A stretch of DNA of 64,000 nt from an uncultured Phycisphaerae bacterium. Lineage in GTDB: Bacteria > Planctomycetota > Phycisphaerae > UBA1845 > Fen-1342. The position numbers were made by a program, and so were the translations under genes. The notes under the pieces were generated by a model. It was not told where the DNA came from. It worked only from the letters and a program-made list of their open reading frames with translations, and did not search any database. The stretch's first letter is position 1. Each line of letters starts with the position of its first letter. This document shows, piece after piece, positions 44,702-52,877 of the stretch. The stretch is from contig CALGJV010000026.1 of the NCBI GenBank assembly GCA_937928595.1, positions 106,930 to 170,929 on the forward strand, read 5' to 3'.

Positions 44702-46762
44702 TCAGTCCGCCGGGACGTCGCCGCAGACGTCGGCTTCGGCCGGGGCGGCGTGGCGGTGCCGCAGCGTGGGGAGCTGCGTCACGTGCCAGGCCCGCAGGGC
44801 CTCGGCCACGGTCCAGGCCTGGGCCGGGCAGCCGTTGGGCGCGAACGGCTCCTCCGCGTCGAAGATCTCACCGAGGCTGCCGAACCCGTACGTCCAGAGC
44901 TGCCCCAGGAGGGGCTCGAGCAGCAGCCGCGCGCGGCGCGCGTCGCGGTGCAGGTTCCAGTGGGCCTGCACGAAGAACCCGAGCAGCCAGCCCCAGGCCG
45001 TGCCCTGGTGATACGCCTCGTCCCGCTCGACCGGACCGCCGCGGTAGTGCCCCCGGTAACCCGGTTCGCCGGGGGCCAGGCTGCGCAGGCCGAACCACGT
45101 GAGCAGGCGCCGCTCGCAGGTCTGGACCACCTGCTCCCGCTGCTCGCGGGTCAGCGGGCTGTGCGACAGCGCGACGGCCAGAATCTGATTCGGGCGCAGC
45201 CGGGCGTCGTCGCCGTGCGGGCCGTCGAGCACGTCGAGGCACGCGTGCCGGCGCGGGTTCCAGAAGCGCGTGAACGAAGCCCGCGTCCGCTGCGCCAGGC
45301 GCACGTACTCGTCGCTGGACTGCTCCATCAGCTCGGCCAGCCGGGCGAGGTTGCACACGGCGTCGTACCACAGGGCGCTGAGCTCGACCGGCTTGCCCGT
45401 CCGGGGGGTGACGGCCCGGTCGCCGATCTTCGCGTCCATCCAGGTGAGGTTCAGCCCCGGCTCGCCGGCTACGACGAGGCCGTCGTCGCCGACGCGGATC
45501 TGGTGCACGGTGCCGCGGCGGTACCAGTTAACGATCTCGCGCATCAGCGGGAACAGCTCGCGCAGCACGGCCATGTCGGCCGTCGCGCGGAAGTACTGGT
45601 CGATGGCCCACAGGTACCACAGGGTCGCGTCGGCGGTGTGGTACTCCGGGCGACCCGGACCGTCCGGGAAACGGTTCGGAATCAGCCCCTGCTCCACGTA
45701 CCCCGCCCAGGTCCGCAGGATCTCGCGCGCCAGCTCGTAGCGGCCCGTGCACAGCGTCAACCCCGGCAGCGCGATCATCGTGTCGCGCCCCCAGTCCGTG
45801 AACCACGGATACCCCGCGATCACCGTGTGCCCGCCGGGAGCATCCGGCAGGGGGCGGACCGCGATGAACTGGTCGGCGGCGAGGACGAGCCGGCGCACCG
45901 GGGCCGGCGTATGCTGCGGGTCGACGTGCGTTGCGCGGGCCCACTCGGTGATCCGCGCGCCCGCGCGCTCGCGCGCCCGCTCCAGCGCCCCGGTGAGGGG
46001 CACGGCGGCGGCCTCGTCGCCGGCGGCCAGCGCGATCGTCACCGGGCGGCCCGGCCGGAGCGTGATGCGGCCCAGGCCGACGCTGCAATGGTCCTCCACG
46101 TGGTCGAAGCCGCGGTCGCGCTCGATCGGCAGGAGGAACCCGCGGTACCACGTGTGATCGACGCGCCATTGCACGGCGGCCCCGTCGGCCGCGGCGCCAC
46201 GCGCGTGCAGGCTCGTCCGCGCGCCCTCCGGGCGGACCGTCAGGCGCCCGTCCTGCACATGAATCTGGAAGCCCGGCCCCGCCCCGGTCGTCAGGTAGTG
46301 GTAGTCGCGGTAGTTGGCCAAGAGCCGGCCCTCGAGCTCCACCGGGCCCGCGCCGTGCACCTCGTAGCGCAGGAACGTGACGTTGCGGCCGTGTTCCATC
46401 CAGACCTGCTTCACCAGCACGCGGCCGGCGACCTCGTATGTCCACGTCGGGATGCCGTCCATCAGGTCAAAACGCCGCAGGTAGCGCCAGCCGGCCGGGT
46501 CGGCCACGCCGTCGCGCCAGAGGCTCGTGTAGATCAGGTGCTCGTCGTCCCCCACGGTGAGCGCCTCGTCGAAGCGGGCCGCCAGGAGCGTGCGGCCGGT
46601 GGGGGGGCGCAGCGCCGCCACGAGCAGGCCGTGGTAGCGGCGGGTCAGGGGGCCGGCGATGGTGCCGGAGGCGAAGCCGCCGAGGCCGTTCGTGACGAGC
46701 CATTCGCGGCGCAGCACGGCATCGAGGTCCTGGCAGATCCGCGTGGGCAAGTGCAAGTGCAT
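44702..46762 (-). CDS. Glycogen debranching enzyme (amylo-alpha-1,6-glucosidase type)
   Basis: 686 residues. The N-terminal beta-sandwich (EWLVTNGLGGFASGTIAG, TRRYHGLLVAAL) and the (alpha/alpha)6 catalytic barrel with YPWFTDWGRDTMIALPGL (catalytic acid region) and RPEYHTADATLWYLWAI are those of the bacterial GDE family. It hydrolyses alpha-1,6 branches in stored glycogen. ATG 46762 has GGGAG six bases upstream. It is the first gene of a minus-strand unit with nadE (50 bases downstream) and the homocysteine methyltransferase. Confidence 0.92.
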   Translation of the reverse strand: MHLHLPTRICQDLDAVLRREWLVTNGLGGFASGTIAGPLTRRYHGLLVAALRPPTGRTLLAARFDEALTVGDDEHLIYTSLWRDGVADPAGWRYLRRFDLMDGIPTWTYEVAGRVLVKQVWMEHGRNVTFLRYEVHGAGPVELEGRLLANYRDYHYLTTGAGPGFQIHVQDGRLTVRPEGARTSLHARGAAADGAAVQWRVDHTWYRGFLLPIERDRGFDHVEDHCSVGLGRITLRPGRPVTIALAAGDEAAAVPLTGALERARERAGARITEWARATHVDPQHTPAPVRRLVLAADQFIAVRPLPDAPGGHTVIAGYPWFTDWGRDTMIALPGLTLCTGRYELAREILRTWAGYVEQGLIPNRFPDGPGRPEYHTADATLWYLWAIDQYFRATADMAVLRELFPLMREIVNWYRRGTVHQIRVGDDGLVVAGEPGLNLTWMDAKIGDRAVTPRTGKPVELSALWYDAVCNLARLAELMEQSSDEYVRLAQRTRASFTRFWNPRRHACLDVLDGPHGDDARLRPNQILAVALSHSPLTREQREQVVQTCERRLLTWFGLRSLAPGEPGYRGHYRGGPVERDEAYHQGTAWGWLLGFFVQAHWNLHRDARRARLLLEPLLGQLWTYGFGSLGEIFDAEEPFAPNGCPAQAWTVAEALRAWHVTQLPTLRHRHAAPAEADVCGDVPAD

Positions 46763-46892
46763 GGCCGTCTCCCGGGGTGGAGCGCGGCGCCGCGCTCCCG
46801 CCTGGCACGCATTATTCACCGGCGGGGGCGGGCGGCACAGGGCGCGGCGCCGCGTTTGCTGGGTCGGCGGGGGGGCCGAGCGAGGGTCCGTT

Positions 46893-46921
46893 TTGGGCCG
46901 CGGCTCGCGATCTAGTAGAAT
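46893..46921 (+). promoter_or_regulatory. Promoter of the HTH-EIIA gene
   Basis: TTGGGC at 46893-46898 and TAGAAT at 46916-46921 are 17 bases apart. The -10 overlaps an in-frame ATG at 46920, which therefore cannot be the start; this supports the GTG at 46953. Confidence 0.5.
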
Positions 46922-46952
46922 GGTTGAAGCGCGCTGTACTGGGAGCCGTCCC

Positions 46953-47657
46953 GTGCCGTACCGCAACATGTCGCTGGAAGATCTCGCCCGGCACATCGGG
47001 ATGGACGCCCGCGTCGTGCGCAAGTGGGCGGAAAAGGGCAAGCTGCCGGGGCAGCTCGTCGGCGGGGAGTGGCGGTTCAACCGGGCGGCGATGCTGGACT
47101 GGCTCCAGCGCGAGATGCACTCCTTCGACGTCGAGCACATCCGCAATCTCGAGCAGGCGATGCGCGAGGGCGAGACCGACCGCCTGATCGCGGCGTACCT
47201 GCCGGTCGAGGCCGTCGAGATGAATTTGCACGCGCACTCGCGGGCGTCCGTCCTGCGCGAGCTCGTGCAGGTCGCCGAGCGCACGGGGCTCGTGTACGAC
47301 GCCGCGCAGATCGTGGACGCCCTCGAGCAGCGCGAAGCGCTCGGGCCCACGGCCCTGCCGCGGGGTATCGCGTTTCCGCACCCGCGGCGCCCGCTGGAGT
47401 ACGCCACGGCGGAGCCGCTGTTGTGCCTGGGACGGGTGCCGGCCGGCATCCCGTTCGGTGCGCCGGACGGAGGTCTGACGGACCTGTTCGTGCTGGTGAT
47501 CGCGACCGGCGAGAAGCTGCACCTCGGGCTGCTGGCGCGGCTGGCGATGATGTTCAACGGCGAGCTGCCGGACCTGCTGCGGGACGTGGATGACGCCGAG
47601 TCCGCGCTCAAGCTGATGCGGGCGCGCGAAGCGGCGGTGTTGGCGGCCGGCAAGTAA
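46953..47657 (+). CDS. DNA-binding protein with C-terminal PTS EIIA-like domain
   Basis: 234 residues. An excisionase/MerR-like helix-turn-helix (MSLEDLARHIGMDARVVRKWAEKG, GEWRFNRAAMLDWLQ; residues 6-55) is followed by a PTS fructose/nitrogen-type EIIA domain (from about residue 90). The phosphorylatable His is conserved in RGIAFPHPRRPLE, and VIATGEKLHLGLLARL is typical of PtsN-like proteins. Such a protein could bind DNA according to its phosphorylation state. GTG 46953 has GGGAG seven bases upstream. No PTS EI, HPr or permease gene is in the window, so a regulatory rather than transport role is likely. Confidence 0.8.
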   Translation: MPYRNMSLEDLARHIGMDARVVRKWAEKGKLPGQLVGGEWRFNRAAMLDWLQREMHSFDVEHIRNLEQAMREGETDRLIAAYLPVEAVEMNLHAHSRASVLRELVQVAERTGLVYDAAQIVDALEQREALGPTALPRGIAFPHPRRPLEYATAEPLLCLGRVPAGIPFGAPDGGLTDLFVLVIATGEKLHLGLLARLAMMFNGELPDLLRDVDDAESALKLMRAREAAVLAAGK

Positions 47658-47750
47658 ACGCGGGCCACGTCCGCGCCCAGGCGCCCGGATCAGCGCCGGG
47701 GCACCGAGCCGGCCGAGGACACGGAGCCGTCGCGAGGAGACCGGCGCGGT

Positions 47751-48125
47751 TCAAGCGGGGTACCAGCCGCCACAGCACAGCGACACCCACAGAAGCGTTG
47801 CGGCCGCGGCGAGCGCCACGCCGGTCAGCGCCATGCCCTTTCCCGAGTAGCGCCCCCCGGACGCTTCGATCTGGCTCGCGGCGGTCAGCCCCAGCGGAAT
47901 CGCCAACAGCGCGAAGACGACGCCCACGAACGGCATCAGGCTGAACAGCCCCAGCAGCAGCGACGCCGTGGCCGCGGGCGGCGTCGCCCCGAACGAGGTG
48001 AAGGACGGCCCCGCACCGGTCAACATTTGCCCGCAGGTGCCGCAGAAGCGCAGGGCGCGGCCGTCGCGGGGCGCCGTCGTCCGCCCGCAGCGCGGACACG
48101 TGCGGTCGGCCCGCCCCTCGTCCAT
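47751..48125 (-). CDS. Zinc-ribbon plus DUF4190-like membrane protein
   Basis: 124 residues. An N-terminal zinc ribbon (CPRCGR...FCGTCGQML) is followed by a two-helix membrane region with the DUF4190 pattern (ASLLLGLFSLMPFVGVVFALLAIP, ALTGVALAAAATLL). ATG 48125 lies immediately after the deoC stop. The same zinc-ribbon-plus-membrane design occurs at 55771-56046 in the cluster upstream, and the kinase at 56053 also carries zinc ribbons, so these proteins may be related in function. The role is unknown. Confidence 0.75.
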   Translation of the reverse strand: MDEGRADRTCPRCGRTTAPRDGRALRFCGTCGQMLTGAGPSFTSFGATPPAATASLLLGLFSLMPFVGVVFALLAIPLGLTAASQIEASGGRYSGKGMALTGVALAAAATLLWVSLCCGGWYPA

Positions 48126-48812
48126 CTACGCCTCCAGTGCCGTGACCAGCGCGACGCTCGCGGACGTACCCAGCCGGTCGGCGCCGGCGGCCAGCAGCGC
48201 GCGGGCCGTGGCCAGGTCGCGGATGCCGCCGGAGGCCTTCACGCGAATCGGCGCGGCGTGGCGCCGCAGCAGCGCGACATGCTCGACCGTGGCGCCGCCG
48301 GCCGGGTGGAAGCCCGTGGAGGTCTTCACGAAATCGGCCTGCGCCTCGGCGGTGCAGCGGCACCCGCGGATGATCTGCTCGTCCGTCAGGGCGCGGGTTT
48401 CGAGGATCACTTTGACCAGCACCGCGGCGTCCGTGCCCTTCGCGGCGTCCACCACGGCGGCGATGTCGCGCGTCACGGCGGGGTAGTCGCCGCCGAGCAG
48501 GGCCCCGAGATTCGCGACCATGTCGATCTCCCGCGCGCCCGCGCGGACCGCGAGCTGCGCCTCGTGGGCCTTGGTCGCCGTGGCCGCGGCGCCGAGCGGA
48601 AACCCGACGACCGTGGCGACGACCGTCGGCCGACCCGCCAGCCGCGCGACGCAGCGCGGCACCCAGTACGGGTTCACGCACGCGGCGAAAAAGCCCCACT
48701 GGACGCACTCCTCGCAGAGCCGGTCGATGGCGTCGGCCGTCGCCTCGGGCTTCAGCAGCGTGTGGTCGATCACACGGGCCAGAGCCGTGCGGGTGAGTGG
48801 TGTCGCGAGCAA
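48126..48812 (-). CDS. deoC: Deoxyribose-phosphate aldolase
   Basis: 228 residues of the class I aldolase family: VIDHTLLKPEATADAI, the Schiff-base lysine in DFVKTSTGF, and the relay lysine in IRVKASGGIRDL. It splits deoxyribose 5-phosphate into acetaldehyde and glyceraldehyde 3-phosphate in deoxynucleoside degradation. The start is TTG 48812 with a strong AGGAGG seven bases upstream. Its position at the end of the ESCRT-like cluster seems incidental. Confidence 0.94.
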   Translation of the reverse strand: MLATPLTRTALARVIDHTLLKPEATADAIDRLCEECVQWGFFAACVNPYWVPRCVARLAGRPTVVATVVGFPLGAAATATKAHEAQLAVRAGAREIDMVANLGALLGGDYPAVTRDIAAVVDAAKGTDAAVLVKVILETRALTDEQIIRGCRCTAEAQADFVKTSTGFHPAGGATVEHVALLRRHAAPIRVKASGGIRDLATARALLAAGADRLGTSASVALVTALEA

Positions 48813-48899
48813 CCGCCGTCCTCCTGCGCGCCGCCTGAACCACCGGCGCCGCGCGGGCCACCGCTTCCAGTCGTTGCCCGCCGGCGCGAACGCCCGCCG

Positions 48900-50648
48900 C
48901 TACGCCGCCGCCGGGCGCGTCACGATGCACGCATCCTGAAGGGTGTGACCCAGCAGCCGCGCCGCCGGCACCTCCACCGGCCGACGCTCGGCCGCCGTCG
49001 CCGACAGCACCAGCAGCCGGTCCCGAAGCGTGTTCACCCCCAGGATCAGGTCGTCGCACGCCCACGCGCGCCGCACCGGCACCGCCGCCGCCAGGAGTCG
49101 CGCGGTCACGCCCTCGTCGCCGTAAATCGCCAGCACGCCGTCCGCGCCCGCGGGGATGACCAGCTCCACCAGGTCGTCCCACGTCCGCGCGTGCACCGTC
49201 TCGATGCTCTGCCCGCCGCGGTACCGCACCTGCCAGATGTTCGGCGACTGCCAGTCGTCTTCCAGAACGAACCCTTCCGACGTCGCCACGTACACCGTTC
49301 GGCCCAGCACCGCCACGTCGTGGACCGACCCCCGCCCGACGCTCAGCGACCGCACCGCCGTGCCGTCGGGGCCGAACACCCGCACCTCGTCGTCGGCCGC
49401 CAGCAGCACGTGCTCGCCCTCGGCCGTGCGGACCGCGCGAATCGTCTTCGGCCGGCCGCCCTCCGGCCGCAGCAGCGCCCGCGGCGTCCCCGGGATGCCG
49501 AGCGGCCACTGCCAGGCCCCGAGCTGCGAGTGCGTCGCGATCAGCGTGTCGCCCGCGATCGCGGCGGCGTTGAAACCGCTCGTCGGCGGCGGGGCGTCGG
49601 GCACCGGCCAGCGGCGCTCGATCGCGCGGGTCGTCGCGTGGACCGCCCACACGCCGGTCGCCGCGCCCACCAGCAGCCAGTCGCGCTGCCGGTCGTACGT
49701 CACCGACCGGAGCCCGCCCAGATCCGGCGGCAGAGCCAGCCGCGCCGCGACTTGCCCCGGGGCCGCCGGGTCGAACCAGGCGCACTCGCTTCCGGCAACC
49801 GTCACGATCGCGGCCGCGACGTTCCGGTCCGGCGTCAGCCGCCACAGGCTCTCCAGCAGCCGGCCGCGCTCCCCCGGCGACAGCACCGGCAGCAGCTCGC
49901 GCCAGCGGAGGCTGCCAGCGGCGGCGGCCTCGGCCTTGAGCTTGCCGAGGATCTCGCCCAGGTCGTCGAGTCGGCGGCGGGTGGCGGTGCGTGCGGCGGC
50001 CTCGAGCGCCGCGCGGGCCGCGACTTCCTGCGCGCGGCGGGCCGTCTGGCGCTCGAGCGCGGCCTGCGCCTGGTAGGTGGGGCTGGCGCAGGCGACGCGG
50101 CCCAGGCGCTCGAGCACCAGGCCGCAGTCGAACAGGAACTTCTCGAGATCCGCCGCGAGCTGCGCTTGCAGCGGCTCGCGGACGTCCTCGTCCACCAGCC
50201 GCGCGGCGGGGCGCGCGGCCAGGAACCGCCGCACGCCGGCGGTGGCGCCGGCCTCGGCGATGCGCTGCGCCAAGCGCGCCAGCGTCAGCGTGTCCTCGTC
50301 GAGCAACGTGCGATGCAGCGCGGCCAGCTCGTCGTCCCGCGGCATCCAGCGGACCAGCAGCTCGACGTCGGCGTGCACTTCGTGGTTGTCGGCCGAGCGG
50401 CCGACGGCCGGCGCGACCGGCACCGTGATGGCGCGGTTGCGGACGAGGACGAGCGTGTCCTCGCGGTCCGGGGCCGGATCCTCGCCGGACGGGACGAACC
50501 GCCGGCGGCCGTCGGGGCGCTGCACCAGCGCCATCCAGGCGTCCGGGATGAGCGTGCCGCGCAGCAGGCTCCGCGGCCACTGCGCGCCGCGGATGCGCAG
50601 CGCCACGACCTGCGGGTCGGCGAGCGTCTTGAGCACATCCAGGATCAT
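48900..50648 (-). CDS. SPFH-like domain, coiled coil and beta-propeller protein
   Basis: 582 residues. Residues about 15-190 show the pattern of an SPFH/band-7 domain: short strands (TLIPDAWMALVQRPDGR; DTLVLVRNRAITVPV; VHADVELLVRW) and a helix followed by the tail GLVLERLGRVACASPTY, as in flotillin-type proteins. A coiled coil of about 60 residues (QAALERQTARRAQEVAARAA) leads to a C-terminal region of about 300 residues made of repeated four-stranded units (LLVGAATGVWAVHATTRAI, LLAADDEVRVFGPDGT, VYVATSEGFVLEDDW), a likely beta-propeller. No signal peptide is seen. It lies 45 bases after the TM2-like gene and is the last protein of the ESCRT-like cluster; an SPFH membrane scaffold fits that setting. 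I do not know a named family with this domain order. Confidence 0.65.
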   Translation of the reverse strand: MILDVLKTLADPQVVALRIRGAQWPRSLLRGTLIPDAWMALVQRPDGRRRFVPSGEDPAPDREDTLVLVRNRAITVPVAPAVGRSADNHEVHADVELLVRWMPRDDELAALHRTLLDEDTLTLARLAQRIAEAGATAGVRRFLAARPAARLVDEDVREPLQAQLAADLEKFLFDCGLVLERLGRVACASPTYQAQAALERQTARRAQEVAARAALEAAARTATRRRLDDLGEILGKLKAEAAAAGSLRWRELLPVLSPGERGRLLESLWRLTPDRNVAAAIVTVAGSECAWFDPAAPGQVAARLALPPDLGGLRSVTYDRQRDWLLVGAATGVWAVHATTRAIERRWPVPDAPPPTSGFNAAAIAGDTLIATHSQLGAWQWPLGIPGTPRALLRPEGGRPKTIRAVRTAEGEHVLLAADDEVRVFGPDGTAVRSLSVGRGSVHDVAVLGRTVYVATSEGFVLEDDWQSPNIWQVRYRGGQSIETVHARTWDDLVELVIPAGADGVLAIYGDEGVTARLLAAAVPVRRAWACDDLILGVNTLRDRLLVLSATAAERRPVEVPAARLLGHTLQDACIVTRPAAA

Positions 50649-50693
50649 GGCACGCCCACTCAGAGACAGCGTAACCTACGCGGACGGCGGCGA

Positions 50694-50897
50694 CTACCAG
50701 CGCGCTGCGTGGCTGTTGAAGCGCTCAACCATCTGCGGCAGGACGATCAGGTCGTACACCAGCCCGATGCCCAGCAGTCCCCAGGTCACGAGCCACAGCA
50801 ACCCCGTCAGCCACTTGCCGAGATAGAACCGGTGCACACCGGCCACGCCGACGATACACAGCGCCCACAACCCGTATGCCGTGCCCACCGAACGCAT
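50694..50897 (-). CDS. TM2-domain-like small membrane protein
   Basis: 67 residues with two membrane helices: AYGLWALCIVGVAGVHRFYLGK and LLWLVTWGLLGIGLVYDLIVLP. The short loop with GxHRFYLG between them is the TM2 signature; the second helix ends in an aspartate-containing stretch. ATG 50897 has AGGGAG five bases upstream. It lies between the Vps4-like ATPase and the SPFH-like protein genes on the same strand. Confidence 0.8.
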   Translation of the reverse strand: MRSVGTAYGLWALCIVGVAGVHRFYLGKWLTGLLWLVTWGLLGIGLVYDLIVLPQMVERFNSHAARW

Positions 50898-51004
50898 ACC
50901 GGCTCCCTTCTGCCGCGCTTCGCGGCCCCCGCACCGGAGCACGCGCTCGGGCGCGAACCTCCGCGGGCGGCGCTGGCCGCCCGTCCGGGCCTCCGGCGCG
51001 GCCG

Positions 51005-52126
51005 TCAGTTTTCCGCCGCCCACTGCTCGAACCTCGCCAGACCGCGGCGGTTCACCGACGGCGGCTGTTCGGCGATCACGGCCAGCACATCCGCCAACGT
51101 GATGTTACGCGCTTCGCCCCCGGCCACCGATTCCAAAAACGGACGTTGTGCGGAACGCTCGGCCAAGGCCTTGATGTCGGCCCCGCTGTAGCCGTCCGTG
51201 GCCTCCACCAGTTGGGCGAAATCCACATCATCCGACAGCGGACGCTTGCCGAGGTAGATCTCGAACAGCTTGAACCGGGCCGGCGCGTCGGGCAGCGGCA
51301 CGTAGATCTTCGCGTCGAGCCGGCCGGGGCGGAGCATGGCCGGGTCCAGGCTCCAGGGCTCGTTGGTGGCGCCGAGGAACATGAGCGCCCGGCCGGCCTG
51401 GCGGTCGAAGCCCTCGAGCTCCTGGAGGATCTGGGGAACGACGCGGGTCATGACGGTGGACTGGCTCTCGCGGCGGCGGGGGACGAGGGCCTCGACCTCG
51501 TCCATGAAGATGACGGCCTTGGGCTCGGCCTTGGCGGCGTCGAAGAGCTTCTTGACGTTCTGTTCGGCCTCGCCGACCCACTTGCTCATGATCTGGGCGG
51601 GGCTGATGACGAACATGGTGGCGTCGAGCTCGCAGGCGATGGCCTTGGCGAACATGGTCTTGCCGGTGCCGGGCGGGCCGAAGAGCAGCACGCCGCCGCC
51701 GACGCTGATACCGTACTTCCGGGCCAGCTCCGGGTGCTGAAAGGGGTACAGCATCTTGAGGCGGATCTCCTCCTTCACCTCGTCGAGGCCGGCGATGTCG
51801 TCGAACCGAACGTTGGGCTTCTCGCGGACGATCCAGTCCTCGGCCCGGGCGCCGCTTTCTTCTTCATCGCGGGCCCGCGCCCCGCGCGGGCGGGCGCCAG
51901 CCGGCCCGGCCGCGGCCCGGCGGTCGCAGTCCTTCGCGAGTTCGATCAGCTCTTTGGCGTACGCCTCCTGGTCGGCGCGCTGGGCGGGGTCGCGGTTGGC
52001 CTCGGCCAGCTCGATCATGCACTCGGCGGCCTGGATGAGGTAGGGCCGGGCGGCGACGTAATCGCCGGCGCGCAGAGCGGCGAGGCCCTTGTCCTTCAGA
52101 CGCAGAAAAGTCGCAAAGGTGGCCAT
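51005..52126 (-). CDS. Vps4-like AAA ATPase with N-terminal MIT-like domain
   Basis: 373 residues. Residues 5-70 form a three-helix unit with the MIT pattern (KGLAALRAGDYVAARPYLIQ, then YAKELIELAKDCDRR). A charged linker (71-98) leads to REKPNVRFDDIAGLDEVKEE (101-120), close to the EKPNIRWNDVAGL of eukaryotic Vps4. The AAA core has Walker A GPPGTGKT (150-157), pore loop SKWVGEAEQNVKKLF (181-195), Walker B VIFMDEVE (205-212), sensor 1 GATNEPW (252-258) and RPGRLD (266-271). After DGYSGADIKAL the end, AEQPPSVNRRGLARFEQWAAEN, resembles the Vps4 C-terminal helix. ATG 52126 is preferred; TTG 52144 with GGAG upstream is possible. It is encoded 83 bases after an ESCRT-III-like gene. The family likeness is seen by eye and is strong; the function, disassembly of the filament, is inferred. 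Confidence 0.85.
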   Translation of the reverse strand: MATFATFLRLKDKGLAALRAGDYVAARPYLIQAAECMIELAEANRDPAQRADQEAYAKELIELAKDCDRRAAAGPAGARPRGARARDEEESGARAEDWIVREKPNVRFDDIAGLDEVKEEIRLKMLYPFQHPELARKYGISVGGGVLLFGPPGTGKTMFAKAIACELDATMFVISPAQIMSKWVGEAEQNVKKLFDAAKAEPKAVIFMDEVEALVPRRRESQSTVMTRVVPQILQELEGFDRQAGRALMFLGATNEPWSLDPAMLRPGRLDAKIYVPLPDAPARFKLFEIYLGKRPLSDDVDFAQLVEATDGYSGADIKALAERSAQRPFLESVAGGEARNITLADVLAVIAEQPPSVNRRGLARFEQWAAEN

Positions 52127-52209
52127 AGCTCTAGTGCTGCCCAATCCTCACTCCGCCCCGAATACGCCGTCGCGAGGGCGGCCGGCGGCCCCGGGGCGGG
52201 GTGCCCGCC

Positions 52210-52821
52210 TTACTTCGTCTCCTTCTGCCCCGCTTCGCCCTTCAGGGCGTTCAGCTCCGCCCGCAGCGCGCTCATCTGCTGGGCCTCGCGGGCCTGGTCC
52301 ACCTGCTCTTCCGCCGCGATCAGCCGGTCGATCTCGTCGTCCGTGATCGCCTCGGCCGGCGCCCGCGATACGTCGGCCGCGGCCGTGTCCTCCAACCCCT
52401 CGAGGAACATGGTCATGCGCTCCTCCATGGTCTGCGACTGGGCCATGGCTTTCTCCCAGTCCAATTGCGTCTGGGACAGGTTGGTGTCGCCGTAGAGGCG
52501 GCTGACCTCGGAGGCCATGGTTTTCATCGCAGCCGCGAAGTCGGCCGTGGCCTCGGCCTGCCGCTTGATGAGCAGGGCGTTCTTCACGGCCAGGAGCTGG
52601 CGCTCGAGCATCTTCTTGATCGTGGCGGTTTTCTTGAGCGAGTTGCGGATGAACTGGTAGCTCGCCTGGTCGCCGATCTGGCGGGCTTGACGGGCGTTCT
52701 TGACGAACTCGTCGGTGAACTTGTTCTGCTCGGCGATGGCCTTCTCGATCCGCCGGATACCCTGGCGGATCTTCATGTCGCGCTCGATGCGGCGTTCTTC
52801 GCTGGATTTGAAGAGACCCAT
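52210..52821 (-). CDS. ESCRT-III-like (Snf7/CHMP-type) helical protein with MIM1-like motif
   Basis: 203 residues, almost entirely helical. The start MGLFKSSEERR resembles that of CHMP proteins. Helix 1 (about 8-49, basic) and helix 2 (51-92) form a hairpin; FAAAMKTMASEVSRLYGDTNL and QLDWEKAMAQSQTMEERMTM (95-140) match the helix 3/4 pattern of CHMP1-3 proteins. An acidic helix (ITDDEIDRLIAAEE, 159-172) corresponds to helix 5, and the C-terminus has LRAELNALK (186-194), a LxxELxxLK version of the MIM1 motif LxxRLxxL(K/R) that binds MIT domains. The next gene encodes an MIT-type AAA ATPase. No signal peptide or membrane helix is present. PspA/Vipp1, the known bacterial relatives, are longer-hairpin proteins without this motif. 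Confidence 0.75.
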   Translation of the reverse strand: MGLFKSSEERRIERDMKIRQGIRRIEKAIAEQNKFTDEFVKNARQARQIGDQASYQFIRNSLKKTATIKKMLERQLLAVKNALLIKRQAEATADFAAAMKTMASEVSRLYGDTNLSQTQLDWEKAMAQSQTMEERMTMFLEGLEDTAAADVSRAPAEAITDDEIDRLIAAEEQVDQAREAQQMSALRAELNALKGEAGQKETK

Positions 52822-52852
52822 GATTGCACTCGCTGGGGGCCCAGGTCACAAA

Positions 52853-52877
52853 GTCACAAGGTGACAAAGTCACAAAG
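52853..52877. repeat. Left inverted repeat of the four-helix-bundle cassette
   Basis: The 25 bases GTCACAAGGTGACAAAGTCA-CAAAG match the reverse complement of 53362-53386 at 23 of 25 positions. Additional CACAAAGT units precede it (52844-52852). The stop codon of the four-helix-bundle gene lies inside it. Confidence 0.6.

Noticed and set aside
48027..51191. Long plus-strand open frame of 1054 codons
   Set aside because: It runs across deoC, the SPFH-like gene and the TM2-like gene on the other strand; its translation is Arg/Pro/His-rich with no domain.
52210..52821. Assignment as PspA/Vipp1
   Set aside because: PspA/Vipp1 are the known bacterial ESCRT-III relatives, but this protein has CHMP-like proportions, an acidic helix and a MIM1-like end, and lies beside a Vps4-like ATPase rather than pspF or other psp genes. 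A profile search would settle it.
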